The position numbers and the translations under genes are program-made. Shown here in pieces: positions 21,629 through 33,200 of a stretch of 64,000 nucleotides of DNA. This stretch comes from Trichoderma breve (lineage: Eukaryota > Ascomycota > Sordariomycetes > Hypocreales > Hypocreaceae), in the NCBI RefSeq assembly GCF_028502605.1, contig NC_079236.1, positions 3,844,001 to 3,908,000 of the forward strand, in the 5' to 3' direction. Each line of letters begins with the position of its first letter. The stretch's first letter is position 1. Under the pieces are notes generated by a model. That model saw only the letters and a list, made by a program, of their open reading frames with translations, was not told the origin of the DNA and made no database searches.

Positions 21629-22407
21629 GATCGATGCTGATCGTGAGAAATACTGCGAAGGTGCTTTTGCGTGCAAGAACTGAGTAACGACCAGCGATGG
21701 ATACTTTTCAACAACTCAAAGCTGGCGATTCAATTCACAACAAACTCGCCTTCTACCACCAAGTTCCTTGTAATGTCCCATCTCCTCTCCATCTCCCCAC
21801 GAAACATCGAAATCCCATGTCACCAATGCGGGGATGGTCCGGAGAGGCTTGTGGCACGCTCCGTGTTGTCTCATACAGTGCGGGTCAGTCTCCAACTCTG
21901 AGATTCTCGGTGGCACAAGCCGCCAGCTAGCCATAACAAGAAGGCAATCTATCGTCAACTTTTGTGGTTTGGAAATAGCGATAGCTTCAGGATCTCTAGC
22001 AGCGGCTGTGGCGTCCAGGGTTGCGATGGTCCGGATTTGGCAGCCTTCCCTGATAGGAGATTTATCATTTGGATACCCGCGGATGCAGATGTTACTAGTT
22101 AGTTGCTTCTGGGGCGATCGTTGTTACCGGAAACTTATTTTCTGTTCTAGAGCGAGGTCGGAGATTGCAGCTAGATCGGCCAACTTGCCTCAACGCCACG
22201 TTTTTGCATCACAGGAACAGTAGAGATTATCGCGATGGCGGCTGACTGCGGCTGACTGCGGCCTATCCGTTCTATTCCCCCATGCCAAGAGAGTCTAATC
22301 ACCCCTATCCATGTATCTAATGCATCGGGATGTACGTATGCAATCATCTATACCAGTGGCCGTTCATTGCTTCAAGTCGTGCCGTTATCGGTCTCCCAAA
22401 TCGCCCA
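21629..22407. other. Intergenic stretch upstream of the aldehyde dehydrogenase
   Basis: 779 bp. A 129-codon plus-strand frame (21834-22223) has no family features and probably arises by chance in promoter DNA. A short exact duplication GGCTGACTGC sits near 22239-22260. Confidence 0.45.
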
Positions 22408-23253
22408 TCAAGCAACCGTGTAGCTGACGCGGCTGATGCCTTTGCTCCTCCCAATCTTCTTCACAGTCGTTGCGCCGCACAAGTCCGTCGTGTCGACGTG
22501 TGTGCCTCCGCAAGGATAAACCTCAGCTCCTACAATGCGCACCACGCGAAACTTGGTCTCGCCGGGAGGCAACAGGCTTCGGTCCGGAATCAAGCGCTCC
22601 AGACCCTCTCGTCGGAAATCGTCTTCGGTCCAAAAGTCGATCTCTACCGGCATCGCGCGGCGAAGATACTCGTCGACTCGTTCCTGGATCGGCTGCTTCC
22701 ACTTGCCCTCGATCAGACCACGAAACTCGCAGGCCGCGCTGTCGGGGAAGTGAGATGCCTTGAGTTCGTCGAAGCCCTCAATTTCCTTCTCGAGAAGATG
22801 CCTCACGGCCGATCCAAGAACGTGGCCCGCAGTGTGCAGCCGTGAGTAGAGGAGGCGCTTCTCTGCGTCAATCGCCTGCGCGACGACATCGCCTGGCTGA
22901 AGTTTTCCTGCTGTTGAGGGATCCTTGAAGCGGCCCAGATGCAGAACAAGACCATCGTTTACAACGTCCATGCGTGCTGCCCTGATGTCGATAGATACGG
23001 GAGCCTGGCCCTCCTCCGACGTGGTTGCTGAGATTGTGCCTTCATCAGATGGTTGGCCACCGCCTTGAGGATGGAAGATGGTTTCCTTGGTCACGACAAC
23101 GTAGTCATCATCGCCAGCGTCCTTGAAAACGGCGCGGTTTTGTTCTTCTACCGCAGCGAATGGCCGTATTGACAACAACTCAGTCTTCAAGTTGAGCAGT
23201 TTTCCGTCATGGTGAAAGGCCAGGTGAGTCCCGGCCGGCTTTTCAGAGGCCAT
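22408..23253 (-). CDS. AlaX-type alanyl-tRNA editing protein
   Basis: Single exon, 281 residues from the ATG at 23253. It resembles free-standing trans-editing domains of alanyl-tRNA synthetase, which hydrolyse Ser- or Gly-tRNA(Ala) to guard translation fidelity. The zinc-binding quartet of the tRNA_SAD module is present: HTAGH (HxxxH) in SRLHTAGHVLGSA and CGGTH (CxxxH) near the C-terminus. TIFHPQGGGQPSDEG is the conserved entry motif. No aminoacylation domain is present. The frame stays open upstream, and an in-frame ATG at 23376 would add 41 residues rich in Arg with few acids (LGYNARLCRGLVERTRRYI), which looks like a mitochondrial presequence. A dual-targeted product is possible. The gene is in the same orientation as the methyltransferase gene. 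Confidence 0.88.
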   Translation of the reverse strand: MASEKPAGTHLAFHHDGKLLNLKTELLSIRPFAAVEEQNRAVFKDAGDDDYVVVTKETIFHPQGGGQPSDEGTISATTSEEGQAPVSIDIRAARMDVVNDGLVLHLGRFKDPSTAGKLQPGDVVAQAIDAEKRLLYSRLHTAGHVLGSAVRHLLEKEIEGFDELKASHFPDSAACEFRGLIEGKWKQPIQERVDEYLRRAMPVEIDFWTEDDFRREGLERLIPDRSLLPPGETKFRVVRIVGAEVYPCGGTHVDTTDLCGATTVKKIGRSKGISRVSYTVA

Positions 23254-24654
23254 GGCTGGTAGTTGTCTCGTAATTTGTGTCGTCTTGTATGAAGTTGTGC
23301 AAATATATCGCCGCGTTCTCTCCACCAGGCCTCGACACAGCCTTGCGTTGTATCCAAGATATACTCCGTAGAGCATTTCAGAACTTTGAATGAGGCGCGC
23401 CTTTCGATTCGATGTTTGATTTGACAAGTTTTAGTGGGGGGGCTGCCGCCCTATTGGTTTGTGGCTCATGGATTCATGCTATTTTCCGCGCAATTTATCC
23501 TGACAAGGCCAACTTGAGTCTCGAGGCTGAGACTCTTCATCTTGATAAGGCTGGGGTCAGAGCTTTGACTTTTGTATATAAAGAGATGAAGAGAGATGAT
23601 GATTTAACTGCAGGTCATAGCTTTTCCATGCCTGTTTCGCTCTGGGGTGTCAAATGCCGAAAGGTTCGGCTTGGAGATTAGCGTCTAAGCGTTCCATCAA
23701 TGGCGTCTCGACCCACTCAAAGAAGCATCAATGCTTTTGACATGTTCTTGAACAAGTAGTAAAATGAGAAAACGTTTCATTTGTTGGAGATGTGAGAAAA
23801 TATGAACCTGGAGAGAACCAATTGCGTATGCTCAAAGACTGCTAGGGGACAAGGCGCTGAGTGCCGGATGCAAAACACATCACAAGTCCGCTCCACTAAC
23901 AACGATTCATGCAATGACATTTCACCTTCATCTATGCAACTTCTCGCATATTGTAGTTTTATAATCTTGCAGATTATGCTTGATCGCCACTGTTTCATCC
24001 GGCTGTAATATCACTTCATGTCTCATCTCGATGGCCTGTTCAGGTATCATTCCAACAACCCCCCACGTAAACGTATCTGCATGCAAGTTCTACAGGTCAA
24101 AGGAGCCAGTAGACTAGCCTACATGACCGCTACTGTACCACTACCACACGGCAGCGAGAAGCAACAAGCATACCAAAAGCGGTTGAACGGCCGTTGGTGC
24201 AGCAGCTGTGGAACCAGTGAAGTCGGATTTGAGCATCCTTTGAGTCTACCGCCGCCGATAACCCTGTCCGAGGCGCCATCACAGGTAATATTCTACCAAT
24301 AAGGATGTGCAAAACCTCCGAATGATCCTAGGGTTTATTCGAGATGCATTGGTGTCCATAAAAACTTGACAACACGTAGGTGCCTCGCTTAATTGTGCTT
24401 GCAGCAAAGACAGCACTGGATATAAAGGCAAAACTCTTGACGTGCAGCAGACGGAGTGGTCAACAGCATACATACATGAACGGCGGTGTTCGTATTCCGC
24501 CCAATTAACAAAAGGAATGCAAAAGCAGACAAGCGAGTTCGTATGTTGATCAGAAGGATTCGTATGCGCACTACAGATCACATCAGAAACGCCTGGTATT
24601 AGAAAAAAGCTAACGTAAAAACATAAAAGAAATGGCTTGAAATGAAAAAGGGTG
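23254..24654. other. Intergenic stretch, no gene seen
   Basis: 1.4 kb between the AlaX gene and the methyltransferase. The first 120 bp may be coding if the upstream AlaX start is used. Frames at 23412-23681 and 24018-24302 lack family features and I leave them out. Confidence 0.45.
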
Positions 24655-26336
24655 TTATCGCTTTTCCCCGTCCAATGGCTTCCGTGCCCACACCACTTTT
24701 TGATTATAATATGCGTGAAAGTTTTTCGATCTGACATCCCGCCGCAGCATGCTGATGTACACTAGAATCTCCTCTCGCGTCCACCCCAGCGTGTTTGCCA
24801 TGAAGACGATGTAGCCCTCGACGTCTCTTTCGAGGACCATCTGTGCGACTTGCCCGAGCTCTTTTAGCTTCGGGTCCTTTGCCCAGCCTCCTATCGGCAT
24901 CTGCAAGTCCAACACTGTTAGCCGTGACATGATTCATTTTGATTATCAAGGCGTCGACTCACCTTGAAATTGAATTCCTGAATGTCGACAAAGCCGGCTG
25001 CCTCAATCGACTTTCTCTGCGTCTCGTCTTCGACGACAGTAAATGATCTTCCAATCTTTTTTCCTCCGGAGATGAAGAACTTGCCCCATTGTCCCATCGG
25101 GCACGTCTCCGTGACAGTCCCATCATCACTCGTCATAATGGCCGAAGTTTCTAAGCTCTCAATGTAACCCCCTGGCCGCAGTACGCGATATGCTTGCTGC
25201 ATCAGGGCATCCCAGTCTTGAATGCTGCCAAGGAGCCACCGCATATGCACATAGTCAAAGTCTTGGCTGCGAAACGTCCAATCTTGCGTGCAGTCTTCGA
25301 TTTCACTAGTATTTTATTTGTCAAATGAGTCATCTTGTATGAACAGATATGACAAATCTGTTGGTGGTATAAACTCACAATTGGAGGTTGGGCGGTACCC
25401 ATGTTGGCTGAATGGGGGAAATGTCGGTGCCAATGATCTGAGCATCGGGATACTCATCTGCAAAATCGCTGCGGAGATGTCAGTATGATTCATGCAGCGA
25501 GGCCGCTGTAGGCATTAATTCTCACATAGCCCATATCCCTGGTGAAGAAAAAGTCAGCTCAGGGAACAAAGAACGGCATCAGTAAAGTATTGTAAATGAG
25601 CAGCTAACCTGTGCCAGTCCCTATATCAAGGGCTTTCTAATCGCAAAAATACATTGTGTCAGATTAATCGTATCGAAAGTGCACGTTGAAATATTGAGGA
25701 AGGGCGGTACTGACTTTGATATTTTCCTTGACCAATGGGGCCATAAGGAGCTGGTCTCCCATTGCCATAGTAAGAGCATGATGACTATCGAACGCACTGA
25801 TCAGCTCTAGTTCCAAATCGCGTCCATACGAGTGCTGTGTCTTGTTTTGATACGAGTATTATTAGCGCTGCCACACTCACTTTATGTCCAGCGATTCATT
25901 CGCCGCTTCGTCGTTGGATTGCCTGTTGCCAGATGGTCCAAGTCAGTATCCGTCCTCTAAACTGCCAGCCAATGCCTCATAGAGGGTAGAGTAGACGCGT
26001 CCACTGACCAGTACTGCGCTGTGCCTGTTTCACCATGAAATCTTCGCCCGTGAATCTCTCGATACTGTAGAATGCTCGAGGTTATCGAAGCAGTTGAGCT
26101 GCCAGCATCAGAACCAAGCGCAGAATCGCCGTCATCGTCGTCGTAGTCGTCGTCTTCGGGTCGGTTGCCTTCTCGCTGAGAAACCTGTTTGCATAAGTTT
26201 CCTTGCCCGAAGATGCTCGGAGAGCACTAACCTCTCGCCAATGGTCAGCTGGGAGGATGCCTTCCGCCGCGTGCTCTTCCTGTTGACTGCTTCCACCAGC
26301 CGCTCCTGGAGGGCTTTGTCCGGGACTTTTGTCCAT
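24655..26336 (-). CDS. LaeA-like SAM-dependent methyltransferase, nine exons
   Basis: I assemble nine exons (26232-26336, 26009-26184, 25881-25922, 25715-25784, 25609-25636, 25526-25538, 25379-25468, 24963-25305, 24655-24900) into 370 residues; every junction is GT-AG and in phase. The N-terminus is disordered with an acidic run (DDDYDDDD). Then come [29 protein letters not shown] and the SAM motif [21 protein letters not shown], built from exons 5, 6 and 7; exon 6 is only 13 nt. Next are [17 protein letters not shown], the [15 protein letters not shown] segment and LRPGGYIE (motif III). This is the pattern of fungal LaeA/umbelliferone-type methyltransferases, many of uncharacterised substrate and some regulating secondary metabolism. 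Whether this one is a regulator or a tailoring enzyme is unknown. The ATG at 26336 is followed by a long open exon. Confidence 0.88.
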
Positions 26337-28629
26337 GAATTCGTTGATACAAACGAAACGCGTTCTTATTCGACTGTCCCTCTCCTCTTCTTCTCTTTCA
26401 GTTTCTCTTAATCAGTTCCCTCCTCGTTGATGCTCAGTTGGCCTCCCTAGTCTCTTCTTCGACTCTCGTTTGGGCGCAATTGAACAAGGAGCAGGGGAGA
26501 CTAAGATAGCTGAGCAACTAGTGGTGGTAGATGGTTAAACCAGAATATATATGGTAATTCGTAACCTTGCACGCGCTCCATACAAACACTACAGCCGCAG
26601 GAGCAAACACCGCCCAGCCTGGAGTCCGCCAATGACGTCCCTCGTTGTATGACTGCAGAGCGTCAAAACATGTGCTTCGTATGCAGATGAGCAAATGGTC
26701 GAGTAAGCATATGTAGTTTACTTGCAGGCGCGTGCGTCGTGTCGCGCAGTCCTAGGTCTCGTCCCCCCAGAAAGCCTCGAATATCCCCCGTCTCAATGTC
26801 CAAACATACGAGACAGCCGCAGCTAAGGTCGCCGATGCAGTGCTGATGCAGCCTTGGCCTGGCCTCGGTTGCGTCGCCAAGCAAAAAGAGTTCAGGCACT
26901 TGTCTGGTTTCGCTTGTCAAAACAGGCGCCTGTCACTTATCCGATCGAGCCGGCCAACAGTTGGTTGCTCATGCTGCTGTATGTACATGTATGTGCGACA
27001 TCAAACCAACGGGGATAAGGAGAGGAGTGTGAAAAGAGGGCCAACCCACATGAAGACGGCGATGAAGATGATTGAAGAACGGGTGAGGGTGGGATCGGCG
27101 TGGAGCCGGGGGTCGATGACAGAGGGTGGGGAAGAGGAAGAGGCCGACGAGCAGTTGTTGGCTTTTAGCAGCTTTTCAACGCACAGCGACGGAGCAGTTG
27201 TGTCTAGCAAGGAGTAATCGTATTACGGGGAGGTGATTACGGAGCTCATGTACGAGTATGCTCACTTCGCAGTAGCATTGACGGCTAAGCTAACTGTGAG
27301 AAAAGTTAGCTGGACGCTGGTCCTCCCGTCCCGCTGCCGTGCATTTGTTTCTTCTGCAGATTTCGGGTTTTATTCCTGAATCGATTCTGCTCTTTCTCCG
27401 ATCCCTTCCCTGTCTGGAGGTTAAAACAAGGGGGATGACGAATCCCAGTAAAAGCTCTAGAGTGGGCGCTATTCACCGATCGTGAACAGTGGCCATGTGC
27501 TCTGAGGCGCTTGAGTTTGCAGCCGGTCACAAAGAGACAGAGACAATTGTAAAGTCTACTGGAACTACGAAATGGGGAGCCACAGAAAGGAAACCAGCAT
27601 GAAAGAGTTGTTGACTGTTTAACCAGGACTCTCTTCAGTTGCGAGATATTCAGTGCAACACCAAGATTCGTGTTTGCTCACTCTCTCTCCTCTTCTCCGT
27701 CTCCAACATGCGACGAAATGAATGCTCACCAGATCAGCAAGAGCTTAGCACCCACACCAATGCAACGTGTCGTTCTCTGGCAGGTCTTTGCTAACCTTTG
27801 TGACCCGTCGCGCTAAAGACCGGAACTCCCAGCTTGCATGGCCGCAAGTTCTTGAGTATGTCCGGAGAGGAAATCGTTGTCTCGTGGTTCCCACACTCTT
27901 TCCGATGGGGCGACACAGGCGTCGGGATGGTTGAATCGAATCGGGCGGTTACACAGCATCATCGAGGCGCGATTCAATGCGACAGCCAAGGCGCCGTCAA
28001 AATTAAATTGCAGTGAATGAGGTCAATCTCTCTTAACTCTCATTTGGCGAACTAACCCATGTTGACCGCTCGCTAGAGGGCGCCTGAATAGGAGAGTTGG
28101 ACGCCACCGACTAGCCCTATCCTCCCCCTCATTCTCATGCATAAACTCCCAAATACGTGTATCATGCAATCAGCTCGCGTACTCGAGTTTTGATAGTAGA
28201 TTCAAGGTGATATCTAAACGTCTTTGGCGATACCGGCGGAAGAAAGGGAGGCAATAGGGGTTCCATAGCTTCGATGAATCAGAAGCAATTGCATCTTTAC
28301 ATCTGTAACTAAATCATCATCAACAAGGACGCGTCGAGATGAGCTATCACGCTTATAAAGTGGAACAGATTCCTTTGCCTCGCTATCCTTGATATGGGAT
28401 TGACAAACTACAAACTAAAATCGAATCAATCATCAGTCACATGTTATGGGACACGGAAGCTCTGAGTTATACCATAAGCATGGTGATTCTCTATTGGTCT
28501 AAGCATCTATATCGTCTACATTATTACATTATCATTTCGGTTCTTCACATCCAACTTCCCACTCGGGGAATCCCATATTCCGACTAGGTAATACATATTA
28601 TCGATTCACAACTCGCTTTCACCTGTCCA
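26337..28629. other. Intergenic stretch, no supported gene
   Basis: 2.3 kb. A 69-codon minus-strand frame (27001-27210) would encode a Ser-rich stretch followed by one hydrophobic helix (SIIFIAVFMWVGPLF). It could be a small single-pass protein or the first exon of a spliced gene reaching 26663, but I have no second line of evidence. Otherwise nothing. Confidence 0.4.
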
Positions 28630-30147
28630 TTACTGTGAGATAATCTTAGTTGCCTCCGCCATCTGATCGGGATTGGCCAGCAGCTGCACTGCGAGCTGAG
28701 CCTCTGCTCTGGCCACAATCTCTGTCTGAGCGTAGGCAAAGTCGGTGTTGGCCAAGGCCTTGAAGAGGGGCTCGTGGTTGAAAGCGCAGCCGGCGCCAGA
28801 GGGGTTTGTGCAGATGCCATAGTTGGCGTGAAGCACAGCCTTGGCCGCGCTCGTCAGGTTGTGAGAAGCGTTGAGAACGGGATCCTGCACCCACGAGGCA
28901 TCGGTTGAGGCGGGAGCGAAGGTGCTGATGGGGAAGTTGGTCAGGCCATAGTCGGCTCCTCCGACGATGCTAACGAACTGGTCGCCGAGGAAGGGCGTCA
29001 CCTCCAGAGCCGGGTACTTGACATCGTGAGAGACGCTCTTGGGAAGAGTTCCGAGAGCAGCGCTGACAAAGTTGGCCACGGTGTTGATGTCAGTGGTCCA
29101 GCGAGTGCGCATGTCAATGGTGATGTCGAGCTCGGTGGCGGTCGTGTTGCTGGGGAGGTAGAATGAGACACCATCAGTGTTCTTGAGGGCGTTGAAAGTG
29201 TTTACTGAGAGCACCAGAGGTCCCTTGGTTGCCTCGGAAGCATGACCACCGGGTCCGTTGAAGGTCAGGGCAACACCGTCATCATCGTTGGCAGCAGAGA
29301 AGGTGACGTTGGGATAGGTTGAGTCAAGGATGCCAGAAACAGTCTTGGTGACGGTAGCAAGGTCCGAGCCAGCGACGCCAAGCTTGATGATGGTCTGGAC
29401 AATGTTGGTCGCGTAGACGCCAACATTCTCAATACCAACGGCGCTAGAACTGGTTCCGGGCAGGCCACTCAGGTTCTGCACAATGTTCAGGGCACTGTAT
29501 GCGTTTGCAACGGCCTCGGAGTGCGTGCTGCCGACAAAGGTAGCAAAATAGTTGAGACGGGCGTTCATGGGCTGGATGGCGCTCGTTGTGGTTGGGTGAG
29601 CCATCAGCCAGACGTCGGAGTCGGCAAAGGCGTTCAAGTTGTTGAGCTTGAACTTGCCCGCCGCGTTCTCCTCGTCAGGGGTTCCGACGACGATGATGCG
29701 GCCGGGGATGTTGAAGTGTGCCAGCGCCTCACTGGCAAACTTGGCGGCTGAGATGCCATTGAGGGCAATGAGGTTGTGGCCGCAGGCATGGCCAATGCCG
29801 ACCAGAGCGTCGTATTCGGCCAGGAAGCCGACGGTAGGAAGATCGCCGGCAAAGCCAGCAGGTCGGTTGTCGAACTCAGCCCTGAATGCAGTAGGGAGGC
29901 CGGCATAGGCCGATCCGTCTACAGTCCAGCCGGCAACCGATGAGAAGTAGCTGACAATCCGGTCGTGAGCGTGAGTCTCGTCCAAGCCAACTTCGGGATC
30001 ATTCCAGATCTGCTGGCCAATATTGAGGAGTGTTGGCCAGTTGGTGCTTGAGCTCGACTTCAAGAATGCTGGAAGGCCAGACAGGTCAACGGTTGACTGG
30101 GCCACCGCTCCGGCGGCAGCCATGAGGACTGTTGAAGACAGATGCAT
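28630..30147 (-). CDS. Secreted M20-family amidohydrolase/dipeptidase (PM20D2/AbgB-like)
   Basis: Single exon, 505 residues. The N-terminus MHLSSTVLMAAAGAVAQ is a clear signal peptide, with cleavage likely after AVAQ. M20 features: AEYDALVGIGHACGHN (metal-site His and Asp region), GTPDEENAAGK with the catalytic Glu pair, a HPTTTSAIQP segment, a lid or dimerisation region containing GPGGHASEATKGP, and a C-terminal NHEPLF near the end. The type fits carboxypeptidase/aminoacylase-like enzymes that cut amide bonds in small N-acyl or dipeptide-like substrates, here outside the cell or in the secretory route. N-glycosylation sequons (NVT, NTT, NAS, NLT) support secretion. Substrate unknown. A TATA box lies about 98 bp upstream of the ATG. 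Confidence 0.9.
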   Translation of the reverse strand: MHLSSTVLMAAAGAVAQSTVDLSGLPAFLKSSSSTNWPTLLNIGQQIWNDPEVGLDETHAHDRIVSYFSSVAGWTVDGSAYAGLPTAFRAEFDNRPAGFAGDLPTVGFLAEYDALVGIGHACGHNLIALNGISAAKFASEALAHFNIPGRIIVVGTPDEENAAGKFKLNNLNAFADSDVWLMAHPTTTSAIQPMNARLNYFATFVGSTHSEAVANAYSALNIVQNLSGLPGTSSSAVGIENVGVYATNIVQTIIKLGVAGSDLATVTKTVSGILDSTYPNVTFSAANDDDGVALTFNGPGGHASEATKGPLVLSVNTFNALKNTDGVSFYLPSNTTATELDITIDMRTRWTTDINTVANFVSAALGTLPKSVSHDVKYPALEVTPFLGDQFVSIVGGADYGLTNFPISTFAPASTDASWVQDPVLNASHNLTSAAKAVLHANYGICTNPSGAGCAFNHEPLFKALANTDFAYAQTEIVARAEAQLAVQLLANPDQMAEATKIISQ

Positions 30148-30244
30148 CTTGCTTTGCAGTTTGGGACTATCAAGAGGATGAAGGCTTGATTGTTGCTGCT
30201 GCTGCTGTTTCGTTTTCCCAAGAGAGGTCGAGATCTACGTCTCC

Positions 30245-30251
30245 TTATATA
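30245..30251 (-). promoter_or_regulatory. TATA box of the M20 hydrolase gene
   Basis: TATATAA on the minus strand, about 98 bp before the ATG at 30147, followed by an ordinary leader. Confidence 0.5.
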
Positions 30252-33200
30252 CTGATCCGGACCCTCTATTCCAACCTGTGGCCAAAGGTTCTTCCCTCTC
30301 TCAATGGATCTCCAACTTGACAGCCATGGGGTACAAACAAGGCTCTCCTGACTAGCCATTGCATCCAAGCATCCTCCGCGCGGGTCCCACGCCACGTCTA
30401 TCCGCCATTGGGATAGGAGTGCGGATAGTATCACCGCAAAGATTGCTTATACCCGGCTCAATTGCGTGTCTCACCACTCTTACTTGAGCACTAGAAATCT
30501 GCCCCCAGCCGGTCCAAGTATATACCGAGGTGATGCCGTCTCTTGGCGGACCCGGTTCTACGGACTTGGTGCTCAACTCTTCGATGTGGTTACACTCTGC
30601 TACGGTAGAAGAGGCCGGAGTTTCTAGCGTCGTTACGTTGTCTCGTAGTGGCAATTCGAGATGACGATCCACACTGCATCTGTTCCTGGGCCGTCCCGCC
30701 CGGGGTGCGATGGTGTAAGCCCTAGACATTTCTTGACAACAGGTGGATATTTCAGCATGTGAATAGTGAAATATACTCGTACGGTACTCGGACAAAACGA
30801 GTTCCGTCAGCTAATGTGTCAGATTACGGCAGTTGTCAATCGTCAAGGCCGAGCGGATCGCCCTGATTCCTACCTACGTAGGCGTAGTGATTGGAGGAGT
30901 TAATAACTCCTAACAACTTAGTCCAAGATGTATTTTGCAAGGTAGATTTCTTTACTAAAAGATGAAGACAAAACTTGCCACTGAGACTCTACCATAGCAG
31001 CTCCGCAACTTGTGCTGAGACTACGTTACTGTCCTGAACATCATTCAGAATAATAATGGATCCAACATAACGCCGATGTTTCCTCTTCAAAACAGTAAAG
31101 CCCCGATGTGTCTAAGACAAACAAAGGGGTCATGATCTGACAAAGTTCTTTTGTCCTTGTGAGAGTTGACAGGGTTCTGTTCAAGTAGTATACAGTTAGC
31201 TCGAGGATCTGTGGAGCATCAAGAATTAGCACTCGGCAAAATTATAAGAGTCGACATCGGCGTTTCTGAATAAGAAGACAAGGATTATCAAGTAGTACAC
31301 ATCGTAACTTATCTAGAGAATCTGACAACTAATAACGATACTACGAAGACTAGCATGATATGTTCCAAACTCCGACTCCGCATGACAACAAATTAGTAGG
31401 CCAAGACTTACTGCTTCCTTATTAGTGGAGGGTCCGGCAGCTCGGCATCGGAGTTGGATATTTTGTCAAACGCTCACTTGGTTGTTGCCAGGATCTCGAC
31501 GTACAGGCTGCTATCGGAATGCTACGTGATCTTGCCATTGAAGCACGTTCCAGCGGCAAGTTGCGGTAAGGCTGCCAAGAATATTGATCCCGCCACTCAC
31601 CGTTGTTGATGGAACATCATCAATCAACCTGGTCCTAGATTTTTAAGCATACCCAAAATAGCAATGGCGTTGATAGAGCAAAACCTGGGTTACCTGTATG
31701 GAACTTCCCCCGTGATCAGTTGACTGGATCAATCTCAGTCGGCTCATATGCCGTGGACAAAGACACCGGTGGGAATTGAAGTCAGCTTTGTTTATTCGCC
31801 GCGAGACATGTCTGCCTTTATCCTTTGATGCTACTGCATCCATTTACAGCATAAATCTCCGTGTTGTTGCAAAGCCACGACTCAGCGTGCTTTAAATCTG
31901 AATCCTACTCGATCGTATCTCATTAGCCACCAGATAGACTCGCCCTAAATCACTTTCTAGCGGACGTTGGCCAGCTTCCAGTATCCAGTGTGGCGCATGC
32001 GAGGCGGGCCGGTAACTGCCGGATCAGCAGCCGTCGCCGAAGAACAGATTTGCCTTGGTTCAATGATACAAGTCATTTCCCTTGCGCTGTACATTCTGAT
32101 CAGGCCAATTGACTTTCAGCGCTGAAATTTCCGAATATGGTTTTGGCAGGCCAAAATGCTTGCTGGTTCTCCTTTTCCATCACTCGTTCTTGAATGCTGA
32201 CACCTGCATATTACTGGAACTCGGTACGTGCGTAGCCTTTTATAGACAGGGGATCCTAGGCGCAGGATTGGGATCCTTGCTAAACGACAGCCTGGAGAAG
32301 CCGCTGAAAGATTTTAGCATACCTTCAAAAAGCCATGCTCTGCGCAATTGCTCAATCATTTTAGAGGCCGTTAGTCGTGACTACAGGTCAATGGCGGAAA
32401 TACCGAAGCACAGTACTTTAGGCATTCCATTTTTGTAGGAGAATCTCCGAAACAACTAAAGACGCCAGCAAGCTCAATGAGAAACGCCGGGGTATTGTAA
32501 CATTCCCAACCTTGACATGAAAGGCCTCGAACAAATCTGCATGTCCACCGCCACGTCTACGTATGATGTCACGGCCGCCAGTTGCCTGAGATACTATTGA
32601 CAACCATGATACGGGGATTAATGCTATGGTCCATCAGTATGAAGTACAATTTCTAGTAGTTGTCAAGTAATCTCCTGATCTTTGAAGCCAATGCAAGGCA
32701 CAAACAGCGTTACATTCTGTCTTGGTGTTAGTAAAAACACCAGCACGAAACACTTGCCTCATATGGTATGCAAGTCCTGCACACAGCGTTCGGCCAACTC
32801 CGACGCTGTATGCCAGCTAATAAAGATCCAGATTATTTCCGCGAGCCTTTGACCCAGTAACTCGGAGTAATGCTTATTGAACTCGAATGCCACAGCTGGG
32901 ATTTCGGTACTTTTTTTCTTCTTTCAACACACGGTACAGTAGTGCAGTCAGATGCTAGCTGCTAGCATACGAGTACACGGAGAAGCGGCGACGCCCCCAA
33001 AGTCCGATCCATACAAGAAGTTATCACTAGCAGAAGAAGTCTAATGCAAGTTTAGAAGAAGAAAGGAAAATTCTGTTAAATTTCTGGGTACGGAGGATTA
33101 TTTTGTAAATTGCGCCCGCTATGATGCGCTGACCGTAGCAATCGAATACTAATAATGCGCTGATTGCCTGGATACTAACCGACGACAGCTTATTCTTATC

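Noticed and set aside
21629..21676. Sixteen extra residues on the aldehyde dehydrogenase that look like a weak mitochondrial leader
   Set aside because: The frame begins with TTG, not ATG, so the extension is unlikely to be translated.
23412..23681. 89-codon plus-strand frame beside the AlaX gene
   Set aside because: It overlaps the AlaX promoter antisense, matches no family and has no splice or promoter support.
26663..27210. Possible small spliced gene with one transmembrane helix
   Set aside because: Two short frames could be joined, but no splice choice gave a recognisable protein. Kept only as a remark in the intergenic entry.
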